Assembly (NCBI RefSeq): GCF_047468865.1
Contig: NZ_JBLGTV010000001.1
Span: forward strand, 62,001-126,000
DNA length: 64,000 bases
Source: Castellaniella hirudinis_A
Lineage (GTDB): Bacteria > Pseudomonadota > Gammaproteobacteria > Burkholderiales > Burkholderiaceae_B
Direction of reading: 5' to 3'
Part shown: one piece after another, positions 7,981 to 16,144 of the stretch
Layout of the letters: every line of letters begins with the position of its first letter
Position numbering within the stretch: the stretch's first letter is position 1
Made by a program: the position numbers and the translations under genes
The notes under the pieces: model-generated
The model's database searches: none
Seen by the model: the letters and a program-made list of their open reading frames with translations, nothing else
Told to the model about the DNA's origin: nothing

Positions 7981-10344
7981 CTATGGGTTTGATGAAGCGG
8001 GGCTGTTGTCCACGGGGCGCGCGCGCACGGTGGGTTTGCGGCTGACGACGACCTCGCCGGGCAGGCCCGCGTCGGGCGGCGGCGCTTTGGTGCGTTTCAG
8101 CTTGGCGTTTTTCTGGATCAGGTGCGGGCAGCGCTTTTCGTTGTGGTACAGCTGCTGGCAGTTCAGGCACTGGATGCATTCGTTGGGGTTGATGTCGCCT
8201 TCGGGATTGATGGCCTGCACCGGGCATTCCACCGCGCACAACTGGCAGGGGTTGCCGCAGGTCTTGTAGCGGCGCAGCCAGTCGAAAATGCGCAGGCGCG
8301 CGGGGATGGCCAGGGCGGCCCCCAGGGGACACAGGTAGCGGCAATAGAAGCGCTCGATGAACAGGCCCGGCACCAGCACCAGGATGGCGAAGATGACGAA
8401 CGGCCAGTCGCGCAGGAACTTCAGGATGATGGCGGTCTTGAAGGGCTCGATCTCGGCCAGCTTTTCGGCCAGGCCCAGTTCGTACATCGACACGCCGAAC
8501 AGGATCAGGAAGAAGATGTATTTCAGGCCCGCCAGGCGGGTATTGACGCCGTGCGGGACTTTGATCTGCGGCACGCGCAGCAGCTTGGCCAGCTTGTTCA
8601 GGAGTTCCTGCAGGGCGCCGAAGGCGCACAGCCAGCCGCAGAAGGCCCCGCGGTTCCAGAAGATCATCGACATCGCGGTGGCCACCCACAGGATGAACAC
8701 GATGGGATCCATCAGGAAGTATTCCCAGCTGAAGTCCGTGCGCAGCGACGTGGTGAAGGTCAGGACGTTGACGACGGACAACTGCGCCTGGGCGTACCAG
8801 CCGATCCAGAACAGGGTGAAGATCAGGAATCCCGTGCGAAAGCGCTTATAGAGCTTTTCGTGCTTCGTCAGTTGATCCTGGAAGAAGAACACGCCGATCA
8901 GCAGCACCAGGGCAATCGAAATAATGACGATCTGCCCGACCTTGGCGGCCCACATTTGTTTCCACAGGGCGGGGGCGGCGTATGCGTCGGCTTCGGCATA
9001 GGCGGCCGGGCCGGCTTGCGCGGGGCGGTCGGCTTCGGCGGGCGGGGGCGGCGGGGCGTCCACCTGGGTGTAGGCGTCCGGCAGGGTGTAGTTCAGGCTC
9101 AGGGTGGTGAAGGCTTTTTCCTTGACACTGAGTACCCGCTGCACGGCCAGTTGCAGCCGCCAGGGTTCGACCGGGTTGAAAGTGGCGTCTTCCGGCACGG
9201 TGAACAGGGCGATTTCCTTGAGGCCGGGGGCGCCGGCCGCCATGAGATCGGCCAGGCGCTGGTGATCCAGGTCGGTGAAGTGGAAGCTGTGTTCTTCCTG
9301 CACGACTTCGATGCGGTCGAATACCCCGCCGCGCACGTAGCCCGAGCCCTTGAAGGAATAGCGCCCGTTGCCCGCGACCAGGATGGCGGATTGCCCCGGG
9401 GCCAGGCGTTCCTGCAGGTATTTGTATTCGGTGTCGCCCAGCAGGCTGCGGCCGATGCCGGGCACGCTGACCACGGCGGTGTAGAGGTCGATGAAGGTGT
9501 CGTCCGGGTCGCCGGGTTCGGGCTTGTCGATGGCCGCCTGGCGGCCGGTGTTTTCAAAAGCCTGGTTGATGTCGGCCACGCGGACATGCAGCTGGCCGAC
9601 AGCGCCGGATTCGAGCAGCGTGTCCCAGGATGCCGTGTCGGTCTTGCTCATGTCGATGCTGCGGGTCTCGACGGGGGCGGCGGCGGTCTGGCCTGCGCGG
9701 CCGATGCCGTAGTCGCGCGCCACGGCCATGACCGAGCGTGTGATGCTGTCGCCCACCACCATCAGGGTGACGGTGGCCCCGCTGACGATGTCCACGGGGG
9801 GCGGGCTGCCGGGCTTGGGCGGGCTTTTGATATAGTTCAGGCCCACATAGCCCGCAATGAAGTGATCCACTTTGGATTCGGGAATGCCGATCAGGACGAT
9901 GGGTTCGTGGTGTTCGACCAGTTTGGCGCCCACGATCTCGCCGTCCAGCGACAGGCCCACCAGGGTGTCGATGGGCTTGCTGGAATAGCCCCGGGTGTTG
10001 ACGATGTCGGTGGTGAGGTACACATAGCCCAGCAATTGCTTGCCCGCGTAGGCGCGGGCGACCACGGGCTTGCCTTCCGGGGGGCCGATGCGGTCGGCGC
10101 CGGGGAAGATGTCGGCGGGCTGGATTTTTTGCAGGAACGCGCCCAGGCGCGGGCCGCCCCCCAGAGCCGTGCCGCTTTGGCCGAACTGGTACGCCTGGTG
10201 CTTGACGTTGCTGGACGTCTGGGCGAATGCCTGGGGCATGAATGCGGACAGGCTGAACACCAGCGCCACAAACCAGACGGCCCAATACACGCGGGCAGGC
10301 AGGGAACAGGAATACAGCAAAAGCTGGCGGGCGCGGCGCAACAT
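7981..10344 (-). CDS. nosR: NosR membrane flavo-iron-sulfur protein for N2O reduction
   Basis: A 787-residue inner-membrane protein that passes electrons to NosZ and is needed for nos expression. After an N-terminal hydrophobic segment (about 17-42) comes a periplasmic FMN-binding domain with the covalent flavin site SGAT at 188-191 (Thr191). Several transmembrane helices follow from about 470, with cysteine motifs FCGWLC and FYCRYLCP. The C-terminus has two 4Fe-4S motifs, CGNPCQLCAVECP and CIQCLNCQQLYHNEKRCP. It is the first gene of the operon, and NosX from the last gene is its likely flavin transferase. Confidence 0.95.
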   Translation of the reverse strand: MLRRARQLLLYSCSLPARVYWAVWFVALVFSLSAFMPQAFAQTSSNVKHQAYQFGQSGTALGGGPRLGAFLQKIQPADIFPGADRIGPPEGKPVVARAYAGKQLLGYVYLTTDIVNTRGYSSKPIDTLVGLSLDGEIVGAKLVEHHEPIVLIGIPESKVDHFIAGYVGLNYIKSPPKPGSPPPVDIVSGATVTLMVVGDSITRSVMAVARDYGIGRAGQTAAAPVETRSIDMSKTDTASWDTLLESGAVGQLHVRVADINQAFENTGRQAAIDKPEPGDPDDTFIDLYTAVVSVPGIGRSLLGDTEYKYLQERLAPGQSAILVAGNGRYSFKGSGYVRGGVFDRIEVVQEEHSFHFTDLDHQRLADLMAAGAPGLKEIALFTVPEDATFNPVEPWRLQLAVQRVLSVKEKAFTTLSLNYTLPDAYTQVDAPPPPPAEADRPAQAGPAAYAEADAYAAPALWKQMWAAKVGQIVIISIALVLLIGVFFFQDQLTKHEKLYKRFRTGFLIFTLFWIGWYAQAQLSVVNVLTFTTSLRTDFSWEYFLMDPIVFILWVATAMSMIFWNRGAFCGWLCAFGALQELLNKLAKLLRVPQIKVPHGVNTRLAGLKYIFFLILFGVSMYELGLAEKLAEIEPFKTAIILKFLRDWPFVIFAILVLVPGLFIERFYCRYLCPLGAALAIPARLRIFDWLRRYKTCGNPCQLCAVECPVQAINPEGDINPNECIQCLNCQQLYHNEKRCPHLIQKNAKLKRTKAPPPDAGLPGEVVVSRKPTVRARPVDNSPASSNP

Positions 10345-10376
10345 GGCATGAACGGCAGTGGGTCAATGACCGGGCC

Positions 10377-10418
10377 ATCTTATCGACTAGGGATAACCCT
10401 TGTCTTGAGCCATATCAA
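10377..10418 (-). promoter_or_regulatory. FNR/ANR-type class II promoter of nosRZDFYLX
   Basis: On the minus strand TTGATATGGCTCAA (10418-10405) matches TTGAT-N4-ATCAA at nine of ten positions. A -10-like TAAGAT lies at 10382-10377. If transcription starts near 10370, the site is centred at -41.5, the standard place for activation by FNR, ANR, DNR or NNR. This predicts low-oxygen and/or NO induction. Which regulator binds cannot be told from the site. Confidence 0.75.
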
Positions 10419-10453
10419 AGAGAAGCCTGAATTCTTGCTGAATGTGTTCGGGC

Positions 10454-11086
10454 TCAGGGCTTTTGCTTGCGGCGGGGGGGGCGGCTGACGGCGGGGTGGC
10501 CGTCGATGTAGAAACGCAGGAGCTTGTCGGCCCATTCGCCGGCGTAGTCGACGCCGATGCGGGGGCTGGTGGCGATACGGCCCGGCGCGGGGGCGTCGTC
10601 CCGGGCCAGCCACAGCGTTTCGCCGCACAGGTCGATGCCGTAGTGATCCAGGTTGATGTCCAGGGCGCGGCATAAGCGGCCGGGGCCGTTGGTGGCCGCT
10701 TGCACCCCGCCGACCGGGGCCAGCGCCCGCAGCAGGACGGCGGTGCCGCTGCCCTCGGGGCCGGTGACGACATTCATGCAATGGTGCATGCCGTAGATCA
10801 AATAGACATAGGCGTGGCCCGGCGGCCCGAACATGGCCCGAGTGCGCGCCGTGCGTCCGCGCGCAGTGTGGGCGGCCAGGTCGGTGGGGCCCAGGTAGGC
10901 CTCGACTTCGACGATGCGTCCCAGGCGCAGGCCCTGGGGGGTGGCGCGCACCAGCAGGCGGCCCAGCAGGTCGGGGGCGACTTCCAGGGCGGGGCGGTCG
11001 TAGAAGGCGGGGCCCAGTTTTTGGCGCGTCCCCTGGATGGCGTCCGAGGGCAGGCGCAGTTTATCCAGGTTGGCGGGGGCGGTCAT
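10454..11086 (-). CDS. mpg: 3-methyladenine DNA glycosylase (AAG/Mpg family)
   Basis: A 210-residue base-excision repair enzyme of the alkyladenine glycosylase family. The family core is clear: LLGRLLV near the N-terminus, then IVEVEAYLGPTDLAAHTARGRT with the catalytic glutamate, GHAYVYLIYGMHHCMNVV, and NGPGRLCRALDI. It excises alkylated purines such as 3-methyladenine. The length is normal for bacterial members. It lies just upstream of the nos promoter, reads the same way, and its stop is 36 bp from the FNR-type site, so some read-through into nosR is possible. Confidence 0.93.
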   Translation of the reverse strand: MTAPANLDKLRLPSDAIQGTRQKLGPAFYDRPALEVAPDLLGRLLVRATPQGLRLGRIVEVEAYLGPTDLAAHTARGRTARTRAMFGPPGHAYVYLIYGMHHCMNVVTGPEGSGTAVLLRALAPVGGVQAATNGPGRLCRALDINLDHYGIDLCGETLWLARDDAPAPGRIATSPRIGVDYAGEWADKLLRFYIDGHPAVSRPPRRKQKP

Positions 11087-11149
11087 GCGTGGGGCCTTTG
11101 GGTCGCTGTGGCTGGGTGGAATGGGCGGTATGGGCGGCTTGGCTCGGCG

Positions 11150-12217
11150 TCAATCCTGGGCGGCGGCCATGGCCAGTTGATCCAGCAGCCGGGTTTTTTC
11201 CGCATCGGGCAAGAAAGCGGCTTTCAGGCTGTTGGCGGCCAGGACGGCCAGTTCTTCGCGGGACAGATCCAGGGCCTGGGCGCATGCCAGGTAGTTGTCC
11301 AGGACGTAGCCGCCGAAATAGGCCGGATCGTCGGAGTTGACTGTGACGCAAGCGCCGGCGCGCAGCAGCTGGGCCAAGTTGTGGTCGGCCAGGCGGGGAA
11401 CCACGGCCAGTTTCAGGTTGGACAGGGGACAGACGGTCAGGGGGATCTGGCGCTGGATCAGGGTGCGCAGCAGGTCGGGGTCGTCGCTGCTGCGCACGCC
11501 GTGGTCGATGCGCGCCACCTGGAGGGTGTCCAGGGCGGTGCGCACGTAGGCGGCCGGGCCTTCTTCGCCGGCATGGGCCACGCGCTTGAAGCCCAGTTCG
11601 GCGCAGCGGGCGTAGATTGCGGCGAATTTTTCCGGCGGATTGCCGAGTTCGGCGGAATCCAGCCCGATGCCGATCCAGAGGTCGCGGTACGCGTCGCGCA
11701 GGGGCAGGGCGGCTTCCAGGGTGGCGAAGGCGTCGGCCTGCGGCAAGTGGCGCAGGAAGCTGAGTAACAGGTAGCTGCTGATCCCCAGCGTCTTGCGGGC
11801 TTCGCGCAGGGCGCGCGCCAGGCCGGCGAACACGGTGTCGATGGCGATGCCGCGTTGCGTATGGGTTTGCGGGTCGAACATGATTTCCGTGTGCGCCACG
11901 CCATCGGCGTGGGCGCGGCGCAGGTAAGCCATGGCCAGATCGTAGAAATCCTGTTCGGTCACCAGGACGCTGGCCCCGGCGTAGTACAGATCGAGGAACG
12001 ATTGCAGATTGGTGAACTGGTAGGCGGCGCGCACGGCGTCTACATTGGCGTAGGGCAGCGGGACGCCGTTGCGCGCGGCCAGCGCGAACATCAGTTCGGG
12101 TTCCAGCGTGCCTTCGATGTGCAGGTGGAGCTCGGCCTTGGGCAGGCGGCGCAGCCAGGCGCTCAGGCCGGTGTCCCGCGGCGTCGGTGCGCCGGGGCTG
12201 GGCAAGGAGGAGGGCAT
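11150..12217 (-). CDS. Adenine deaminase (adenosine-deaminase superfamily)
   Basis: A 355-residue cytosolic zinc enzyme. It begins KAELHLHIEGTLEPELMFALAARN, with the HxH zinc pair. Further metal and catalytic residues are in VAHAGEEGP, RIDHGVRS and NSDDPAYFGG. The segments FLDLYYAGASVL and FDPQTHTQRG, and loss of part of the substrate loop, are typical of the type 2 adenine deaminases rather than true adenosine deaminases. It would convert adenine to hypoxanthine in purine salvage. It is divergent from the acyl-CoA dehydrogenase gene. Adenosine deaminase remains the alternative. Confidence 0.85.
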   Translation of the reverse strand: MPSSLPSPGAPTPRDTGLSAWLRRLPKAELHLHIEGTLEPELMFALAARNGVPLPYANVDAVRAAYQFTNLQSFLDLYYAGASVLVTEQDFYDLAMAYLRRAHADGVAHTEIMFDPQTHTQRGIAIDTVFAGLARALREARKTLGISSYLLLSFLRHLPQADAFATLEAALPLRDAYRDLWIGIGLDSAELGNPPEKFAAIYARCAELGFKRVAHAGEEGPAAYVRTALDTLQVARIDHGVRSSDDPDLLRTLIQRQIPLTVCPLSNLKLAVVPRLADHNLAQLLRAGACVTVNSDDPAYFGGYVLDNYLACAQALDLSREELAVLAANSLKAAFLPDAEKTRLLDQLAMAAAQD

Positions 12218-12363
12218 GTCTGAACCTGTCTGGTGGGCAAATCCCGATTATAGTCGCCGCGTTGCCGCGTTGCCGTCTGCACGCCCGTGTCCCCGTTTTG
12301 CGCCGCCGCCTGCCGCCGGGTCTTGGGTCGGCGAGGGCCGGCCCGGCCGCAGACGGCGGGTGG

Positions 12364-12391
12364 TTGCCATTGGCCGGCGAGGGGGTAGACT
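12364..12391 (+). promoter_or_regulatory. Sigma-70-like promoter for the AidB-like gene
   Basis: TTGCCA (12364-12369), a 16-bp spacer and TAGACT (12386-12391) predict a start near 12398, leaving a leader of about 30 nt with GGAGG before the ATG at 12428. Confidence 0.45.
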
Positions 12392-12427
12392 GGGATGTCA
12401 TCGTATTTTCAATCGGAGGGCCGCGCC

Positions 12428-14092
12428 ATGGGCAAGCCAGATTTTTCCACCGGGCAGCCGGCGCATCGCCTAGCGCCGGGCAACCAGGCGCCGGACAACC
12501 AGGTGCCTGATCTGCCGGATTACAACCTGTACCTGACGGATGCCTGCCTGGTGGAAGGCGTGCGCCGCGAGGGGGCGCACAGCCATGAGGCCAGCCTGGC
12601 GGCCTGGGGCCAGCGCCTGGGGCGGGCCGACCTGGCCCGGCTGGCGGCCGAGGTCAACCGGGCGGCGCCGGTGCTGCGCGCTTTCGATCGCACCGGGCAT
12701 CGCATCGACCGGGTCGAGACACATCCGGGCTGGCCGCACTTCCTGTCCCTGGCGTTTGCCCAGGGCATGCAGGGCCGGGCCTGGCTGCAGCCGGAGGAAG
12801 GCGCCCACGTTGCGCGGGCGGCGCATTACCTCATGCACGGCCAGGTCGAGGCGGGTTCCTTGTGCCCCATCACCATGACGAGCGCGGCGATCCCGCTGTT
12901 GGCCCGCGAACCCTGGTTTGCCGACCTGCAGCCCAAGCTGGCCAGCGATGACTACGACGACCGGGATCTCCCCTTGGCGCGCAAGCACGCCATGATGGTC
13001 GGCATGGGCCTGACCGAAAAACAGGGCGGCTCCGATTTGCGCAGCAATCTCAGTGCGGCGCAGGCGGTGGGCGATGGCTGGTTTCGGCTGTCCGGGCACA
13101 AGTGGTTCTTTTCTTCGCCCATGTCCGATGCCCACCTGATGCTGGCGCGCGACGGTGATGCCCATTCCTGCTTCTATGTGCCGCGCTGGCTGGATGATGG
13201 CCAACGCAACGGGGTGCGCATCCAGCGTCTGAAGGACAAGCTGGGCAATCGCTCCAATGCCAGCGCCGAGGTCGAGTTCACCGACGCGCTGGGCCGGCGG
13301 GTGGGCGAACCCGGCCGGGGAATCGCCACGCTGATCGAAATGGCCAGCACCACGCGCATGGATTGCGTGCTGGGCAGCGCGGCGCTGCTGCGCCAGGGGG
13401 TGGTGCAGGCCATCCACCATGCCCGGCACCGGCGGGCGTTCGGCCAGTACCTGATCGACCAGCCCTTGATGCGCCAGGTGCTGGCCGACCTGGCGCTGGA
13501 ATCCGAGGCCGCCACGGTGCTGGCCTTGCGTCTGGCGCGCACGTTCGATCACCCGGAAAACCCGGCGGAGCAAGCCTGGCGACGTATCCTGACCCCGGCG
13601 GCCAAGTTCTGGGTGTGCAAGCGCAGCATCGAGGCGCTGGCCGAATGCATGGAGGTCTGGGGGGGCAACGGCTACATCGAAGACGGCCCCATGGCGCGCC
13701 TGTATCGTGAAGCGCCGGTCAATTCCATCTGGGAAGGCTCGGGCAACGTGATGTGCCTGGACGTGCTGCGGGCGGCCCGCCATGCGGGGGCGTATCTCGG
13801 CCAAGCGGTGGATGCCCTGGCCCAGTCGCACCCCGGCGAGCCCGCCTTGCGGGACACCGCTTCGCGCCTGCTGCGTGGCTTGCAGGCCCCGCAGCCGCCG
13901 GTGCATCTGGCCCGCCAGATGGCGCAGGATCTGGTCTTGCTGGCGCAGGCCGATCTGTTGCTGCGGCACGCGCCCGCGGCCGTTTCGCGGGCTTTCGTAG
14001 ACAGCCGCCTGGCGGACGCCGGGCGGGTGTATGGCGCCGGCCTGACGGACTTGACGTCCGAGGCCTTGCTGCAACGCGCCTGGCCCGGCTGA
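12428..14092 (+). CDS. Acyl-CoA dehydrogenase family protein, AidB-like
   Basis: A 554-residue FAD flavoprotein close in size to E. coli AidB (541). The central part has MVGMGLTEKQGGSDLRSN and FRLSGHKWFFSSPMSDA; the C-terminal helical part has WGGNGYIEDGPMARLYREAPVNSIWEGSGNVMCLDVLRA, the AidB hallmark. AidB proteins bind DNA and are linked to protection from alkylation, and also have weak acyl-CoA dehydrogenase activity. The start at 12428 has GGAGG 8 bp upstream and lies downstream of the predicted promoter. An in-frame ATG at 12395 with a GAGG run is a second choice. The nearby alkyl-base glycosylase fits a repair theme, though the two are not co-transcribed. Confidence 0.9.
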   Translation: MGKPDFSTGQPAHRLAPGNQAPDNQVPDLPDYNLYLTDACLVEGVRREGAHSHEASLAAWGQRLGRADLARLAAEVNRAAPVLRAFDRTGHRIDRVETHPGWPHFLSLAFAQGMQGRAWLQPEEGAHVARAAHYLMHGQVEAGSLCPITMTSAAIPLLAREPWFADLQPKLASDDYDDRDLPLARKHAMMVGMGLTEKQGGSDLRSNLSAAQAVGDGWFRLSGHKWFFSSPMSDAHLMLARDGDAHSCFYVPRWLDDGQRNGVRIQRLKDKLGNRSNASAEVEFTDALGRRVGEPGRGIATLIEMASTTRMDCVLGSAALLRQGVVQAIHHARHRRAFGQYLIDQPLMRQVLADLALESEAATVLALRLARTFDHPENPAEQAWRRILTPAAKFWVCKRSIEALAECMEVWGGNGYIEDGPMARLYREAPVNSIWEGSGNVMCLDVLRAARHAGAYLGQAVDALAQSHPGEPALRDTASRLLRGLQAPQPPVHLARQMAQDLVLLAQADLLLRHAPAAVSRAFVDSRLADAGRVYGAGLTDLTSEALLQRAWPG

Positions 14093-14184
14093 ATCAGCCG
14101 CTACAATGCGGGTTGGCCGGCGCGCCGCTTGTGCATGCGTGCCGTCGACGCTCATCCACCGGGGGGCCATCCGGCCTGAAGCCC

Positions 14185-14811
14185 ATGCGCAATCTGCTCT
14201 TTCGTTTGCCCTGTCCCCGGCTCCGGCCGCCGGATGTCCGGGGTCGTCCGGCGGCCGGCTTGTCCGCGCTGGCGTTGGGCGTCGCCCTGTGTCTGGGGCT
14301 GCCGCAGTCTGCCGGGGCGGCGCAGGCCGCCTATACCATCCAGGGGCGGGTGGTGCAGGTGGCCGATGGCGATACCCTGACCCTGCTGCGGGGCCGGCAG
14401 CGCGTGCGGGTGCGTCTGGCCAGTATCGACGCCCCGGAAATCGGCCACAGCAGGCAGCGCCCGGGCCAGCCTTATGGGCAGGCGGCGCGGCGGGCCCTGG
14501 CGGAACTGGTCGCGGGCAAGACTCTGGCGCTGCGCTGCTACGAACAAGACCGCTACGGCCGTGAAATCTGCGATGTGCCTTTGGCCGATGGGCGCACCGC
14601 CAGCCAGGCGCTGGTGGCCGGCGGCCTGGCCTGGGCCAATCTGCAGGGGGGCGGCAAGTATCTGCGCGACGACACCTTGCCGGGGCTGCAGCGCCAGGCC
14701 CGCCAGCGCGGCTTGGGCCTGTGGCAGGCCCCCGGCCCGGTCGCGCCCTGGGAATGGCGCTGGAAATGCTGGCAGGCTCTTGAAACCGGAAAAACCACCA
14801 CCATCTGCTGA
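14185..14811 (+). CDS. Secreted thermonuclease-like (SNase) protein
   Basis: A 208-residue protein with an N-terminal hydrophobic signal (about residues 26-50, ending AQAA) and an SNase OB-fold. Catalytic-type residues are visible: VADGDTLTL, RVRLASIDAPE (the D and E pair with the preceding Arg) and EQDRYGRE with the second arginine. It should cut DNA or RNA with calcium in the periplasm or outside. The start at 14185 was chosen because the signal peptide begins there. It lies 92 bp after the AidB-like gene and 2 bp before the DUF1178 gene. Confidence 0.85.
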   Translation: MRNLLFRLPCPRLRPPDVRGRPAAGLSALALGVALCLGLPQSAGAAQAAYTIQGRVVQVADGDTLTLLRGRQRVRVRLASIDAPEIGHSRQRPGQPYGQAARRALAELVAGKTLALRCYEQDRYGREICDVPLADGRTASQALVAGGLAWANLQGGGKYLRDDTLPGLQRQARQRGLGLWQAPGPVAPWEWRWKCWQALETGKTTTIC

Positions 14812-14813
14812 CC

Positions 14814-15305
14814 ATGGCACTGAAAGTATTCGACCTCGCTTGTGAACATGACCACGTCTTCGAGGGCTGGTTTGCTTCGCAGCAAAGCTACGACGACCAA
14901 CTGGCCCAGGGGCTGGTGCGGTGTCCCGTGTGCCAAAGCCGGCGGATCACCCGGCGGGTGTCCGCGCCGCATCTCAATCTGGGGCATTTGCGCCAGCCGG
15001 ACGCGCGGGATGCGGCGGCGGACAAGACGCCCGTACCCGCGGGGCGGGCGGCCGTGGCGGCGCCGTCCAGCCGCCAGCTGGCCAGCCTGCAGGCCGAAGT
15101 CCTGCGCCAGGTGCGCAAGATCGTGCGCCAGACCGAAGATGTCGGCAACCGCTTTGCCGACGAGGCCCGCCGCATGCACGAGGGCGAAGTCGAAGAACGC
15201 CCCATCCGGGGGGTTGCCTCGGTCGAAGAATGCCGCGAACTCGCCGAGGATGGTATCTCGATCATGCCCATTCCCGACATTCTGGATGATGACCGCTTGC
15301 AATGA
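14814..15305 (+). CDS. DUF1178 family protein
   Basis: A 163-residue protein starting MALKVFDLACEHDHVFEGWFAS, followed by CPVCQS; the two cysteine sites look like a zinc ribbon. The middle is low-complexity, and the C-terminus (QVRKIVRQTEDVGNRFADEARRMHEGEVEERPIRG) is the conserved part of DUF1178. The function is unknown. It starts 2 bp after the nuclease stop, so the two are probably co-transcribed. Its last codons form the first unit of a 43-bp tandem repeat. Confidence 0.85.
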   Translation: MALKVFDLACEHDHVFEGWFASQQSYDDQLAQGLVRCPVCQSRRITRRVSAPHLNLGHLRQPDARDAAADKTPVPAGRAAVAAPSSRQLASLQAEVLRQVRKIVRQTEDVGNRFADEARRMHEGEVEERPIRGVASVEECRELAEDGISIMPIPDILDDDRLQ

Positions 15306-15407
15306 CGGGATCGTCGCCGGTATCCTGCGCGCCGTCCGTTTGCAATAACGGGATCGTCACCGACATCCTGGCGATGCCCGCCTGCAATGACGGAACCGTC
15401 GCCGCCG
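15279..15407. repeat. Three imperfect 43-bp tandem repeats overlapping the end of the DUF1178 gene
   Basis: Units start at 15279, 15322 and 15365. Each contains AT(T/C)CTG, then TTGCAAT(G/A)ACGGGATCGTC or a close variant. The first unit codes for the last nine residues and stop of the DUF1178 protein; the other two are noncoding. Confidence 0.75.
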
Positions 15408-15411
15408 GATG

Positions 15412-15488
15412 AAAAAAGCCGGCGCCATCGAGCCGCATCCGCCGGGGTGGATCAATGTCCAGCCCCGGGGCGGCCCGAAGGCGCCGGC
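15412..15488 (-). terminator. Probable terminator of efp
   Basis: Arms GCCGGCGCC (15418-15426) and GGCGCCGGC (15480-15488) can pair; in the leftward direction the stem is followed by TTTTTT. The loop is long (53 nt) but has its own GC-rich structure. Confidence 0.45.
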
Positions 15489-15500
15489 GTAGCCGCTTTC

Positions 15501-16058
15501 TTACATCACGCGGCTGCGGTATTCATTGGTGCGGGTGTCGATTTCGACCTTGTCGCCGATGTTGCAGAACAGGGGGACGGCGAGCTCGAAGCCGGTGTTG
15601 ATCTTGGCGGGTTTCAGCACCTTGCCGGACGTATCGCCCTTGACGGCGGGTTCGGTGTAGGTGATTTCACGCACGATGATGGTGGGCAGTTCGACCGAGA
15701 TGGCGCGGCCGTCGTAGAACACGACCTGCACCGCCATGCCTTCTTCGAGGTAGTTCAGCGCGTCGCCCATGCTGTCGGCCTCGACTTCGTGCTGGTTGTA
15801 TTCCTCGTCCATGAAGACATACATGGGGTCGGCGAAATAGGAATACGTGCATTCCTTGTTGTCCAGCATGACTTGTTCGAATTTTTCGTCGGCCTTGTAG
15901 ACGGATTCGCTGGCGGAGCCGGTCAGCAGGTTTTTGAACTTGAGCTTGACGACGGCGGAATTGCGGCCCGATTTATTGTATTCGGCCTTTTGCACGACCA
16001 GAGGGTCGTTGTTGACCATCACGACATTGCCGACGCGCAGTTCTTGGGCGGTTTTCAT
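15501..16058 (-). CDS. efp: Translation elongation factor P (Arg32 type)
   Basis: A 185-residue three-domain protein that relieves ribosome stalling at polyproline. The tip of domain I reads QKAEYNKSGRNSAVVK, putting arginine at residue 32. This is the EF-P class activated by rhamnosylation of Arg32 by EarP, not the lysine class modified by EpmAB. The domain II/III segments LPTIIVREITYTEPAVKGDTSGKVLKPAKINTG and NIGDKVEIDTRT are typical. The earP gene lies 86 bp upstream and reads the same way. Confidence 0.98.
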   Translation of the reverse strand: MKTAQELRVGNVVMVNNDPLVVQKAEYNKSGRNSAVVKLKFKNLLTGSASESVYKADEKFEQVMLDNKECTYSYFADPMYVFMDEEYNQHEVEADSMGDALNYLEEGMAVQVVFYDGRAISVELPTIIVREITYTEPAVKGDTSGKVLKPAKINTGFELAVPLFCNIGDKVEIDTRTNEYRSRVM

Positions 16059-16144
16059 GGTGTTAGGACTCCGGGGGATTGACATGCCCCGGGCAGACCA
16101 ACGCGCATACCGAGGCAACAGCAGAAAAAAGTTAACTGTGCATT

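Noticed and set aside
8122..10488. A 788-codon plus-strand frame opposite nosR
   Set aside because: Antisense of a well-supported NosR, with no family features.
11150..12217. Classical adenosine deaminase
   Set aside because: The FLDLYYAGASVL and FDPQTHTQRG motifs fit the adenine deaminase subgroup better, though substrate specificity was not tested.
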